From NCBI RefSeq assembly GCF_018128065.1, contig NZ_CP072359.1, forward strand, positions 930,001 through 994,000: 64,000 nucleotides of DNA. Direction: 5' to 3'. A program made the position numbers and the translations under genes. The notes under the pieces were generated by a model that saw only the letters and a list, made by a program, of their open reading frames with translations, ran no database searches and had not been told where the DNA came from. Origin of the DNA: Prevotella melaninogenica. Lineage in GTDB: Bacteria > Bacteroidota > Bacteroidia > Bacteroidales > Bacteroidaceae. Positions 43,301-52,637 of the stretch are shown here, piece by piece. Positions within the stretch are counted from its first letter, which is position 1. Each line of letters starts with the position of its first letter.

Positions 43301-43712
43301 CGTTTGATGAGTAGAAGAAATTTAAAGGTTATTCCTTGAAAAGTACAGATGCTTATTGTGTATAGTAGAGTAGAACGCCTTCCCTTTCCAAGGTCTAAAA
43401 GTAGCTGGTAAGGGTTTGAAAAATTATTACATAAGCTCAGATAAAACCCAATAAAAATAGCTCCAAATAAGTATAAAAGGCGGGTTTGTAACTAACAAAA
43501 AATCAATTGATTATAAAATGTGTTTCAAAAGGTGCTTAATTGAGCCTCAAAAGGGCGTTAGTTAGACCTCAAAAGGGCATCTTTTAGAACCCAATTAAGG
43601 CTTAATTCAAATGCAATTGAGCATCAATAGAAAAAGTGGGGATAAAAAAATAGGACAAATCTTATTGATTTATCCTATATTATTTTTGTATGTTATGTTG
43701 TATAACCTCTTG
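43301..43712. other. Non-coding interval with a family-2 array
   Basis: Between the terminator and the minus-strand DUF4834-like gene lies a family-2 22-bp array (43522-43662). No gene is supported. Confidence 0.65.
43522..43662 (-). repeat. 22-bp repeat array, family 2, copy 2
   Basis: On the minus strand, units beginning GCCCTTTTGAGG occupy 43557-43578 and 43535-43556, exactly 22 bp each, and a partial unit follows at 43522-43534. Two less regular units together cover 44 bp (43579-43622). The flank GATTTGTCCTA and the core GTTCTAAAAGATGCCC are shared with the copy at 5.7 kb in opposite orientation, so the two are dispersed copies of one element. Confidence 0.75.
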
Positions 43713-43982
43713 TTATGATTTCGTATCATCAGACTCCGTAAAGTCCACATACTCGCCCTCGCTGTCTGGAATAACCTGTTTACGACGTTCCTCCATTGGA
43801 CGATTATCAATAATAGTATTCTCCGTGGAGCTGGGTTCTTGATGCTGATAGTCATTAGGATTAAACTGACGACGTGCACGTGTTATCTGCTTATAAAATA
43901 GGTAAGCCACCCATAAAATAAGTACTAAGAACGTGAAAAAGATGAAGAAAGCAAACTTCAGTAAGAAAGCAATAATTGACAT
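43713..43982 (-). CDS. DUF4834-family small membrane protein
   Basis: The 89-residue protein has one strongly hydrophobic helix (about residues 4-29) and a polar acidic tail ending in YVDFTESDD. It matches the Bacteroidetes DUF4834 pattern, which is usually found next to phospholipid genes as here. It follows pssA by 19 bases. The function is unknown. Confidence 0.75.
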   Translation of the reverse strand: MSIIAFLLKFAFFIFFTFLVLILWVAYLFYKQITRARRQFNPNDYQHQEPSSTENTIIDNRPMEERRKQVIPDSEGEYVDFTESDDTKS

Positions 43983-44001
43983 AGCTTGGAACTTAAACTC
44001 C

Positions 44002-44706
44002 TTACTTTTGTGCAGGAGATTGTTTTACGATAGCCGATAGTATCACATACCATGCAATGATGATAGCAAATGATGAGATTCCGAAGATAACAACCAATGG
44101 AATACAAGTAAGCAAAAAGAGATACTTCACCTCATTTCCCTTGAATCCCCAGTGCTTAAATTTTAATGCAAACATTGGAATTTCTGATACAAGCAGCCAT
44201 GAACTAATCAAAATACCAGCAAGGATAAAGTATAAAGCCGATGGGCAAGTTTCTAACTTCTCGCCTACACCTACAAGAAGTGAACCCCAAAAGAGTGCGT
44301 TAGCAGGTGTTGGCAATCCTATAAAACCTAATGCCTGACGTTCATCAAGGTTGAATTTTGCAAGACGCAATGCCGAGAAAGCTGCCATGATAAAGGCTGC
44401 ATAAGGCAGATAGTCACGTAATGGCTCAAGAAAGACAGGATAAGACATTACATGTAACTGTGAAAAGATGATAGTTGATGGTGCTACACCGAAAGTAATA
44501 ACATCTGCCAAAGAGTCTAACTCCTTTCCGATAGGTGAACTTACTTTCAATAAGCGTGCCACCATTCCATCAAAGAAATCAAACACAGCACCTATGATAA
44601 TAAATAGCAATGCAATCTCTATATTGCCTGCAAAAGCAAAACCAATAGCGATGCAACCAGAGATAAGATTGCAACAGGTAATGCTATTAGGAATATGTTT
44701 CTTCAT
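44002..44706 (-). CDS. pssA: CDP-diacylglycerol--serine O-phosphatidyltransferase
   Basis: The 234-residue membrane enzyme makes phosphatidylserine from CDP-diacylglycerol. The CDP-alcohol phosphatidyltransferase motif DGx2ARx8Gx3Dx3D is complete in DGMVARLLKVSSPIGKELDSLAD (split: DGMVAR, then G and two Asp). About seven to eight hydrophobic segments follow. It begins two bases after the psd stop, so the two steps of phosphatidylethanolamine synthesis are made from one mRNA. Confidence 0.95.
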   Translation of the reverse strand: MKKHIPNSITCCNLISGCIAIGFAFAGNIEIALLFIIIGAVFDFFDGMVARLLKVSSPIGKELDSLADVITFGVAPSTIIFSQLHVMSYPVFLEPLRDYLPYAAFIMAAFSALRLAKFNLDERQALGFIGLPTPANALFWGSLLVGVGEKLETCPSALYFILAGILISSWLLVSEIPMFALKFKHWGFKGNEVKYLFLLTCIPLVVIFGISSFAIIIAWYVILSAIVKQSPAQK

Positions 44707-44708
44707 CT

Positions 44709-45412
44709 TTACTTGTTATTTGGCTTCAACTTTGCAATAACCGTCTGGTCACCCACTGTCGTTTGTCCCATCTTTACACAAACCTCAGAGCCTACAGGGA
44801 GGAAGATGTCAACACGACTACCTAACTTGATGAAGCCAAGATGCTCATCAATGTAACAATCCTCACCAGGCTTAGCGTATGTCACGATACGACGTGCCAT
44901 AGCACCAGCAATCTGACGACAGAGTACATCTGTGCCATCAGGAGTTGTGATGATTGTATCGGCATGTTCGTTCTCCTCACTTGCCTTAGGAAGCCAAGCT
45001 TTATGGAACTTACCATCAAAATGTTGTACGGACTTTACGACCCCGTCTACTGGGAACCAATTGGCATGTACATTCCATAGACTCATGAAGATTGAAATCA
45101 TCAATCGACGTTCATGAAATATTCATTCTCATCTACTTCTTCTATAACAACGATATGTCCGTCAGCAGGAGCCACGACAATTCCCTCCGTATCTTCACTA
45201 CTAAAATAGCGGATAGGACACTGATAGAAATTGAGTACTATACCATAAATGGTACCGAACACGACTAAAAAAATCCCAAATGGTATCTTCGTTGGAACTG
45301 CAAACCAAAGAATCAAGGCGATGAGGATAATAGCTATAGCTCCATAGAACAACGTATTTGTCCCCTCGTGATGGATTCTAATCTTTTTGAGTTTCTTTTT
45401 TATTTTTCCCAT
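44709..45412 (-). pseudogene. psd: Phosphatidylserine decarboxylase, interrupted by a one-base deletion
   Basis: Two overlapping minus-strand frames encode one PSD. The first (45412-45101, 103 residues) has the N-terminal membrane helix and ends ..[11 protein letters not shown]. The second (from about 45104 to 44709) contains [33 protein letters not shown] and the self-cleavage site LGS in [12 protein letters not shown], where the Ser becomes the pyruvoyl group. The junction reads TATTTCATGAACGTC; adding one C (TATTTCCATGAACGT) restores [12 protein letters not shown] as in the family, placing the missing base between 45116 and 45117. Restored, the protein has about 234 residues, which is normal. 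A TTG (45104) or ATG (45101) overlapping the stop could restart translation. A sequencing error, a real mutation or a two-piece enzyme are all possible. Confidence 0.85.
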
Positions 45413-45441
45413 GGTCGATAAACGACGTATTTGTTTTGTTG

Positions 45442-45473
45442 CAAAGGTACTTCTTTTTTGTCATTTCCACAAA
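45442..45473 (-). promoter_or_regulatory. Promoter of the psd-pssA-DUF4834 operon
   Basis: On the minus strand TTTG (45470-45473) and TACCTTTG (45442-45449) are 20 bp apart, an exact consensus match about 30 bases upstream of the psd start. Confidence 0.8.
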
Positions 45474-45488
45474 TTTTCACTCTCAATC

Positions 45489-45520
45489 TTTTGCTATGTC
45501 GGCTTTTCATAGTAACTTTA
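45489..45520 (+). promoter_or_regulatory. Promoter of dnaE
   Basis: TTTTG (45489-45493) and TAACTTTA (45513-45520, one mismatch to TAnnTTTG) are 19 bp apart. The dnaE ATG follows after 23 bases. Confidence 0.6.
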
Positions 45521-45543
45521 CAGCTCAAAAACGCATAAGTTCA

Positions 45544-48500
45544 ATGGAAGATTACGTACATTTACACGTCCACACCTATTATTCTGTTCTTGATGGTCAA
45601 TCAAAGGTTACACGCCTTGTTGATAAAGCGATTGCCGATGGAATGAAGGGTATGGCAATTACTGACCATGGTGTAATGTTTGGCATAAAAGAGTTTGCTG
45701 ACTATTGTGCTAAGGTTAATAAAGGTAGGAAAGAAAAGGGTGAAGAGCCTTTTAAACCTATCTTCGGTTGTGAAATGTATGTAGCACGTCGTACAATGCA
45801 TGACAAGCAAAAGAGTATGCATGACAATTCAGGCTACCACCTTATCGTATTGGCGAAGAACTATACGGGTTACAAGAACCTCATAAAACTGGTGTCTAAC
45901 GCATGGGTAGATGGTTATTACTATCGCCCTCGTACGGATCGTGAGCAGCTTGAGAAGTATCATGAGGGACTGATTGTCTGTACAGCTTGTATTGCAGGTG
46001 AGGTCCCAAACAAGATTATCCATGACGACATTGAGGGGGCAAGGGAAGCCTGCGAATGGTATCACCGTGTCTTTGGAGATGACTTCTATCTTGAGTTGCA
46101 ACGCCATGAAGTAAAAGACCCAAGCATAGTAGCTAACCGTGAGGCTTATCCTTTGCAGCAGAAAGCCAACAAAGTGCTCATGAAGTTTGCCAAGGAATAT
46201 GGCATAAAGCTAATCTGTACGAACGACTGTCACTTTGAAGATAAGGAGACTGCTGAGGCTCACGACCACTTACTCTGTATTTCAACGAACGAAGATTTGG
46301 ATGATCCTAAGCGTATGCGCTACTCTAAACAAGAGTGGTTCAAGACACGTGCAGAGATGAATGACATCTTCTCGGACATTCCGGAGGCAATGACAAACAC
46401 GCTGGAGATCCTTGATAAGGTAGAGATTTATGATATTAACCATGGTCCTATCATGCCATTCTTCCCTATTCCAGAAGACTTCGGAACAGAAGAAGAGTGG
46501 AGAAAGAAGTTCACAGAGGAAGATTTATACAAGGAGTTTACCACCGATGAGAACGGTGAGAACCCTCTTTCCCCTGAAGAAGGACAGAAGGTTATCGACC
46601 GTTTAGGAGGCTATGAGAAGATGTATCGCATTAAGTTTGAGGCTGACTATCTTGCCAAATTAGCCTACGATGGCGCAAAAAAGCTTTATGGCGATCCGCT
46701 CTCTGATGAGGTTAAAAATCACATCCGCTTTGAGTTGCATGTCATGAAGACGATGGGTTTCCCTGGTTACTTCCTCATTGTGCAAGACTTTATCAATGCA
46801 GCACGACAGCAGTTGGACGTTATGGTGGGACCTGGTCGTGGTTCTGCTGCAGGTTCCGTTGTGGCTTATTGCTTGGGAATTACACAGATTGACCCTTTGA
46901 AGTATGACTTACTTTTTGAGCGTTTCCTCAACCCTGACCGTGTCAATCTCCCTGATATTGATACCGACTTCGATGATGATGGTCGTGGACGTGTGCTGCA
47001 GTGGGTAATGGATAAGTACGGACATGAGAACTGTGCACATATCATCACCTACTCAACAATGGCAACAAAAAACTCTATCAAGGATGTTGCCCGCGTAGAG
47101 AAGCTACCTTTGAATGTGTCTAACGCCCTATGCAAGGCTATCCCAGAACGCTTACCTGATGGCATGAAGATGAACTTAACGAACGCTATCAAGTGCACAC
47201 CACAGTTGCAGGATGCAGAGGTAAGCGAAGATATAAGGGAACGCAACACGATTAAATATGCCAAGATGTTAGAGGGAACGGTGCGTGGAACGGGTATCCA
47301 TGCCTGTGGATTTATCATCTGTCGCAATCCTATTGACGAATGGGTGCCAATCTCAACAGCAGATGACCCTGATTTCCCAGAGAAGAAAGTACCTGTAACC
47401 CAGTATGATGGTCACGTCATTGAGTCAACAGGTCTTATCAAGATGGACTTCCTCGGACTGAAGACACTCTCCGAGTTAAAGGAGGCTTGTAAGGTTGTTA
47501 AGCAAACGAGAGGTGACGTGATAGACCTTGAGAAGATACCTATTGATGACGAATTGACTTACCAACTCTATCAGCGTGGACAAACCATTGGTACATTCCA
47601 GTTTGAGTCTGCTGGTATGCAGAAGTATCTGCGTGAGCTTCATCCAACAGTGTTTGAAGACCTCATCGCCATGAATGCACTCTATCGTCCAGGTCCAATG
47701 GATTATATTCCAGACTTTATCAAGCGTAAGCATGACCCCTCTTTGGTGAAGTATGACATCCCTTGTATGGAGAAGTACCTCAAAGATACCTATGGAATCA
47801 CTGTCTATCAGGAGCAAGTGATGCTCTTGAGTCGCCAGTTAGCGAACTTTACTCGTGGTGAGAGTGATGCCCTTCGTAAGGCGATGGGTAAGAAGATGAA
47901 AGCCATCGTTGACAAAATGAAGCCTAAGTTCATCAAGCAAGGACAAGAGAATGGGCACGACCCACAGATTCTTGAGAAGATATGGAGCGACTGGGAGAAG
48001 TTTGCCAGCTACGCTTTCAACAAGTCACATGCCACCTGTTACTCATGGGTAGCTTACCAGACGGCTTACATGAAGGCGCATTATCCAGCCGAATATATGG
48101 CTGCATTGATGACACGTCGTTTCAGTCAGATTACCGAAATCACAAAGTTGATGGAGGAATGTAAGGCATTGAAGATTGCAACTCTCGGTCCTGATGTCAA
48201 CGAGAGTCAGATAGGCTTTGGCGTAAATAAGCATGGTGAGATTCGCTTCGGACTATCAGCTATCAAGGGAATGGGTGCAAGTGCGGCTGAAAGTATTGTA
48301 TGCGAACGTATGGAGAATGGTCCTTATAAGGATATATACGACTTTGCAGAACGTGTTGATCTCAGTAATGTAAACCGCAAGGCATTTGAAAGTTTGGCTT
48401 ATAGTGGAGGTTTCGATAGCTTCGGATTGCAACGAGAACAATACTTTGCTGTCACTGGAAAGGGTGATTTGTTCTTGGATACTATCGTCCGTTATGGTCA

Positions 48501-49263
48501 GCTTTTCCAAGCTGAAAAGGCACAACAACAGAACTCACTCTTCGGAGGTATGGATGCGGTAGATGTAGTTCATCCTATTGCACCCAAGGCAGAGAAGTGG
48601 CCTACTATTGAGAAATTGAATAAGGAACGTGAACTGGTAGGTATCTATCTGTCAGCTCACCCTCTTGATGAGTATAGTGTCGTACTAAATAATATGTGTA
48701 ACACACATTGCTCTAAATTCGGTCGTAATGCAGATATGCAAGAACTGGCAAAAGTCGATGAATTGACATTCGGCGGTATTGTCACATCTGTTAATGAGCG
48801 TTTCTCACAGAAGACAGGAAAGCCATTTGGCTTTGTCACGATAGAAGACTTTCATGGAACGGGCGAGTTAGCACTCTTTGGTGACGACTGGGCACGATGG
48901 AATAATCTTCTGAAGATGAACTACACCATCTATATTACGGCAAAGTGTCAGCCTCGTTATCGCAATAATCCAGATCTCTTAGAACTTAAAGTACAGAACA
49001 TTGAGCAACTATATGACGTAAAAAAGAATCGTTTAGAACGCTTTACCATCTCTATGGATGCAACAGCATTAGACGATGCGTTCGTTTCGGAATTAGCAAC
49101 AGTCATCGAGGAACATATCGGTAACACACAACTTTACATACAGTTACGAACACCAGACAACACTGTACTTATGCTAAGAAGTAAGAATGGTGGCGTTAAT
49201 GTCGACCGTAAGCTGATAGACTTTATCTCATCAAATAAGAAGTTGGAGTTCCATATTAATTAA
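45544..49263 (+). CDS. dnaE: DNA polymerase III alpha subunit
   Basis: The protein of about 1239 residues is the main replicative polymerase. An N-terminal PHP domain (EDYVHLHVHTYYSVLDGQSK, ITDHGVMFG) is followed by the family-C polymerase core with MVGPGRGSAAGSVVAYCLGI and the catalytic PDIDTDFDDDGR. Also present are the fingers motif ARVEKLP.., the thumb/tandem HhH region (GLSAIKGMGASAAESI) and a C-terminal OB fold (FGGIVTSVNERFSQKTGKPFGFV). The length matches Bacteroidetes DnaE. I start at the ATG at 45544, where the PHP motif begins; upstream in-frame codons (45436, 45496) fall in or before the promoter. trxA follows after 79 bases. Confidence 0.97.
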   Translation: MEDYVHLHVHTYYSVLDGQSKVTRLVDKAIADGMKGMAITDHGVMFGIKEFADYCAKVNKGRKEKGEEPFKPIFGCEMYVARRTMHDKQKSMHDNSGYHLIVLAKNYTGYKNLIKLVSNAWVDGYYYRPRTDREQLEKYHEGLIVCTACIAGEVPNKIIHDDIEGAREACEWYHRVFGDDFYLELQRHEVKDPSIVANREAYPLQQKANKVLMKFAKEYGIKLICTNDCHFEDKETAEAHDHLLCISTNEDLDDPKRMRYSKQEWFKTRAEMNDIFSDIPEAMTNTLEILDKVEIYDINHGPIMPFFPIPEDFGTEEEWRKKFTEEDLYKEFTTDENGENPLSPEEGQKVIDRLGGYEKMYRIKFEADYLAKLAYDGAKKLYGDPLSDEVKNHIRFELHVMKTMGFPGYFLIVQDFINAARQQLDVMVGPGRGSAAGSVVAYCLGITQIDPLKYDLLFERFLNPDRVNLPDIDTDFDDDGRGRVLQWVMDKYGHENCAHIITYSTMATKNSIKDVARVEKLPLNVSNALCKAIPERLPDGMKMNLTNAIKCTPQLQDAEVSEDIRERNTIKYAKMLEGTVRGTGIHACGFIICRNPIDEWVPISTADDPDFPEKKVPVTQYDGHVIESTGLIKMDFLGLKTLSELKEACKVVKQTRGDVIDLEKIPIDDELTYQLYQRGQTIGTFQFESAGMQKYLRELHPTVFEDLIAMNALYRPGPMDYIPDFIKRKHDPSLVKYDIPCMEKYLKDTYGITVYQEQVMLLSRQLANFTRGESDALRKAMGKKMKAIVDKMKPKFIKQGQENGHDPQILEKIWSDWEKFASYAFNKSHATCYSWVAYQTAYMKAHYPAEYMAALMTRRFSQITEITKLMEECKALKIATLGPDVNESQIGFGVNKHGEIRFGLSAIKGMGASAAESIVCERMENGPYKDIYDFAERVDLSNVNRKAFESLAYSGGFDSFGLQREQYFAVTGKGDLFLDTIVRYGQLFQAEKAQQQNSLFGGMDAVDVVHPIAPKAEKWPTIEKLNKERELVGIYLSAHPLDEYSVVLNNMCNTHCSKFGRNADMQELAKVDELTFGGIVTSVNERFSQKTGKPFGFVTIEDFHGTGELALFGDDWARWNNLLKMNYTIYITAKCQPRYRNNPDLLELKVQNIEQLYDVKKNRLERFTISMDATALDDAFVSELATVIEEHIGNTQLYIQLRTPDNTVLMLRSKNGGVNVDRKLIDFISSNKKLEFHIN

Positions 49264-49342
49264 ATCGAATGTGGCACAATCTTTGATGATAGAGTAAATA
49301 GATAGAAAAGACAATATTAATAAACTTATAAACAGAATAAAA

Positions 49343-49657
49343 ATGGAAGTAGTAATTACAAGCGAGAATTTAGAGACTTACAAGAATGGTGAATTACCAT
49401 TGGTAGTTGATTTGTGGGCAACATGGTGTGGACCTTGTAAGATGATTGGTCCTATCATCTCTGAACTTGCTGAAGAGTACGACGGTAAGATCGTTGTAGG
49501 CAAATGTGATGTAGAAGAGAATGATGACGTAGCTATCGACTTCGGTGTACGTAACATCCCAACAATCCTCTTCTTCAAGGGTGGTAAGTTGGTTGACAAG
49601 TTCGTTGGTGCAGCATCAAAGGACGTTCTCAAAGAGAAGTTCGACGCGCTGCTCTAA
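49343..49657 (+). CDS. trxA: Thioredoxin
   Basis: The 104-residue protein has the classic active site WATWCGPCKMIGPI (CGPC near residue 31) and the cis-proline in VRNIPTILFFKGGKLVDKFVGA. It has no signal peptide, so it is the cytoplasmic disulfide reductant. It is followed by a strong terminator. Confidence 0.97.
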   Translation: MEVVITSENLETYKNGELPLVVDLWATWCGPCKMIGPIISELAEEYDGKIVVGKCDVEENDDVAIDFGVRNIPTILFFKGGKLVDKFVGAASKDVLKEKFDALL

Positions 49658-49677
49658 GCAAAACCCTTATAACTATA

Positions 49678-49725
49678 AAGCCATATCAGACAATCCTTTT
49701 ATAGGACTCTGATATGGCTTTTTTC
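49678..49725 (+). terminator. Terminator of trxA
   Basis: AAGCCATATCAGA pairs with TCTGATATGGCTT and six T follow. The inner arms ATCC/GGAC extend the fold. Confidence 0.9.
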
Positions 49726-49864
49726 ATTCTATTACGTTTTGAATCCCTTGTGTTAGGTAAATCTATCCTCTTCAATGCTATATCCACTTCAACTATAAAA
49801 ACTTATACACGAACTATTTTCTATCAAAAAAGGGTGTATCAAACTAAAAGTTTTTCTGTTTTTT

Positions 49865-49895
49865 TTGTACGAATCCGTATCTTTTTATATATTTG
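49865..49895 (+). promoter_or_regulatory. Promoter of the outer-membrane receptor gene
   Basis: TTG (49865-49867, in a T-rich run ending in G) and TATATTTG (49888-49895) are 20 bp apart. The leader before the ATG is about 67 bases. Confidence 0.75.
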
Positions 49896-49967
49896 CAGCA
49901 GACACGTATAGTGCCAAGGGAAAAACAACTGAGTTCGAACCTTTCGTCTCACTCAATCTCATGAGTT

Positions 49968-52277
49968 ATGGAAAAACTATTACTTATCCTCCTTCTGTTC
50001 TGCACCGGACTTAGAGCTAATGCACAATCCGTATCTGGAAAGGTGTTTGATGAAAACAAGAAGCCTATCCCCTACGCAAATGTCATTATCCTTTCAGCTA
50101 AGGATTCTACCTTCATTGTTGGTACAACAACCGCTGATGACGGTAGTTTCAATTTCAAGGAGGTTACATTAGGTAATATCCTCAAAGCCTCCTTCGTAGG
50201 CTATGAACCTTTCACTACGGTTCTTTCCAACCAAGGCAACCTTACTATCGTACTGAAAGAAGATGCAAAAATGATGAAAGAGGTGGTCGTCAAAGGCAAT
50301 GCTCCCCTACACAAGATGACAACAGAGGGTATACAAACGAACATCGAGAACACTATACTGAGCAAACTCGGTACTTGTGAGGATGTTCTTGCACATGTCC
50401 CAGGACTGACAAAGAAGAAAGATGGCTACGAAGTATTTGGTAGAGGTACACCTATCATCTATATCAATGGTCGTCAGATGCGTGATGCAACAGAGCTTGA
50501 ACGCCTGAAATCAAGCGATATCAAAAGCGTTGAGGTAATAAGCAACCCCGGAAGTAAGTATAATGCAGCCGTAAGAGCAGTCGTAAAGATACGCACGAAG
50601 AAGGCTGTAGGCGACGGCTTTGGCTTCGATGTACGCTCCGCCTACTACCAGTCGGAGAATGTAGACCTCTCGGAACGGGTCAACTGGAAGTATCGCCATA
50701 AGCGTTTAGAACTCTTTGGTGGGCATGGCTATTCACTTGACAACAGCCTCGAACACAGCACAACAACTACTATTGTTCACGCTGACACCCTCTGGCAGCA
50801 GGATTTCACGCAAAAAGTCCCCGATAAGAATTCTATTTTCAAGAATATTATAGGAGCAGACTATCAGTTGAATGACAGCAATTCTGTCGGTATCAAATAC
50901 ATGATTAACTTCCCTCATGACTTCCCCCTATCTGTTTTTATTAGTAGTGATGTAACGGCAAACGGGACTTTCTACGACCATATTAACACCTTTGCAACAT
51001 GCAAGCAGTCCCATCGTCCTTCCCAATTCATTAATCTCTACTATGTTGGAAAGATAGGAAAGATGGACATAGACTTCAATGCTGATTATCTTTATAACAA
51101 GCAAAATAACCATACTACCTCTCGAGAAGAAAGTCGCAACAAGACCAGTCGCACCGTGACTTCCGACAATCAAGAGCGCAACAGGCTCTTTGCTTCTAAG
51201 CTAACCTTGGGCTATCCTGTTTTAGGAGGTAATCTGTCAGTGGGTGCAGAATATACCTATACGAACCGCAATGACACGTATAGCAATCCTGAAAACTATG
51301 TCCCAAGCTCATCCGCACAGCTAAAAGAGTCGAATATCGCTCCTTTTATGGAATACAAACACCAGCTATCTATCTGCCAGTTGACAGCTGGTCTGCGCTG
51401 GGAGGCGGTACACTTCAACTATTATGAAAACGGACAGCACATTGCTAATCAGAGTCGTTCGTTCAGCAACTTATTCCCAAGCATCTCTGCAGCTACTCAA
51501 ATAGGAGACCTACAGATGCAATTAAGCTATGCAGCGAGGACATGTCGTCCTTCTTACCGTCAGTTAAGCAATAACGTTACATACGGCAATCGTTTCTTGA
51601 TGCAGTCGGGTAACCCACTGCTTCAGCACGAATATATCCACGACATAAGCTTAGGAGCTATGTGGAAGTTCATCCAGTTTGGCATCTCTTACAATGACCG
51701 TCGTCACGCCATTGTCTTCTGGAGCGAACAAGACAGTCATAACTCAGCTATCTCACGTCTTACCTACACGAATCTTCCAAGCATCAAGACAATATCTACT
51801 CAGTTAGCTTTTTCGCCAACAATCGGTATCTGGACACCTGAGTTCACGGCATTAATGAAGAAGCAATGGCTCACATTACATACAAGTACAAAGACCTATA
51901 AGCTGAACAAACCAATCTGGCAATTCAGCTTTAACAACACCTTTGACTTTGGAAAAGGTTGGTTGCTATCAATGGAGTCCTACCTCGTTACAAAAGGCGA
52001 TGGCGAAATTGCCTCATTAGCAAGCAATAGAGGTTCGCTTGACATCAACCTTACCAAGTCTTTCCTAAAAGACAGACTCGCACTTCGTATTGGTGGAACA
52101 GACTTGTTCCATACCCAAAAAGAAGGAGGAATTAGCTACACAGAGTCTATGGAGACTCAATATATTGGTACATACGACAGCCGTCAGTTTGTTCTAACTG
52201 TTACCTATAAGTTCAACACTTCACGAAGCAAATACAAGGGTACAGGTGCTGGTCAGGCTGAAAAGAACAGATTATAG
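49968..52277 (+). CDS. TonB-dependent-receptor-like outer-membrane beta-barrel protein
   Basis: The 769-residue protein has a signal peptide (about 1-19, RANAQS), an N-terminal carboxypeptidase-regulatory-like beta domain (about 21-100, VSGKVFDENKKPIPYANVIIL) and a plug-like domain (about 110-215, IQTNIENTILSKLGTCEDVLAHVPGL). A large beta-barrel of the OMP_b-brl_3 type follows, ending in the aromatic-strand region FVLTVTYKFN. Such proteins are found with or without SusD partners; none is beside this one. The substrate is unknown. The C-terminus after the last strand is a short basic tail, unusual for barrels that end in Phe. Confidence 0.87.
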   Translation: MEKLLLILLLFCTGLRANAQSVSGKVFDENKKPIPYANVIILSAKDSTFIVGTTTADDGSFNFKEVTLGNILKASFVGYEPFTTVLSNQGNLTIVLKEDAKMMKEVVVKGNAPLHKMTTEGIQTNIENTILSKLGTCEDVLAHVPGLTKKKDGYEVFGRGTPIIYINGRQMRDATELERLKSSDIKSVEVISNPGSKYNAAVRAVVKIRTKKAVGDGFGFDVRSAYYQSENVDLSERVNWKYRHKRLELFGGHGYSLDNSLEHSTTTTIVHADTLWQQDFTQKVPDKNSIFKNIIGADYQLNDSNSVGIKYMINFPHDFPLSVFISSDVTANGTFYDHINTFATCKQSHRPSQFINLYYVGKIGKMDIDFNADYLYNKQNNHTTSREESRNKTSRTVTSDNQERNRLFASKLTLGYPVLGGNLSVGAEYTYTNRNDTYSNPENYVPSSSAQLKESNIAPFMEYKHQLSICQLTAGLRWEAVHFNYYENGQHIANQSRSFSNLFPSISAATQIGDLQMQLSYAARTCRPSYRQLSNNVTYGNRFLMQSGNPLLQHEYIHDISLGAMWKFIQFGISYNDRRHAIVFWSEQDSHNSAISRLTYTNLPSIKTISTQLAFSPTIGIWTPEFTALMKKQWLTLHTSTKTYKLNKPIWQFSFNNTFDFGKGWLLSMESYLVTKGDGEIASLASNRGSLDINLTKSFLKDRLALRIGGTDLFHTQKEGGISYTESMETQYIGTYDSRQFVLTVTYKFNTSRSKYKGTGAGQAEKNRL

Positions 52278-52288
52278 ACAACAAAAAA

Positions 52289-52336
52289 GCACAAGTAAAC
52301 TTAGCCTCTGACCCAATAGGCTAAGTTTACTTGTGC
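52289..52336 (-). terminator. Strong hairpin terminator
   Basis: GCACAAGTAAACTTAGCCT (52289-52307) has its exact complement at 52318-52336. The plus-strand A run before it gives six T on the minus strand, so it mainly stops minus-strand transcripts, but it begins only 12 bases after the receptor stop and may act on both. Confidence 0.8.
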
Positions 52337-52403
52337 CTGAATAACTCCCTACTTACCCCGAATTGCCTCTGCTTTGGCGGTATATCACAAGTTGTTTAGT
52401 ACT

Positions 52404-52469
52404 CCGCACCATTGGTGCGAAGCCTTAGCACAATATGTGCGAAGCCTTAGCACAACATGTGCGCAGCAA
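52404..52469. repeat. 22-bp palindromic repeat array, family 1, locus E
   Basis: Units start at 52414 and 52436 with a partial unit at 52458. They read GGTGCGAAGCCTTAGCAC and TGTGCGAAGCCTTAGCAC, nearly identical to each other and close to palindromic. The array lies between two terminators of convergent genes. Confidence 0.9.
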
Positions 52470-52572
52470 CAACACATCAGCTAAAAGTGAGAAGAACGAG
52501 GCTTTATGCGTATTATAATGAGTACTGCAAGACGTTAATAGCTAACGAAGAGAAGAGTACAGATACAAAGAA

Positions 52573-52614
52573 AGAGGGTATATCCAAGACACAAACGTCT
52601 AAGATATACCCTCT
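52573..52614 (-). terminator. Terminator of the metalloprotease operon
   Basis: AGAGGGTATAT and ATATACCCTCT form a stem; on the minus strand it is followed by TTTCTTTG. It lies 24 bases past the stop of the last metalloprotease gene. Confidence 0.7.
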
Positions 52615-52637
52615 GAAATGTATGTTAACACGGAAGA

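Larger units (their letters stand above)
49658..49967. other. Non-coding interval after trxA
   Basis: It holds the trxA terminator and the promoter and leader of the following outer-membrane protein gene. A short frame over 49714-49911 has no coding support. Confidence 0.65.
52278..52637. other. Non-coding interval between convergent genes
   Basis: It contains a perfect 19-bp hairpin (52289-52336), a family-1 22-bp array (52404-52469) and a second hairpin (52573-52614). Short frames over it have no coding support. Confidence 0.75.
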
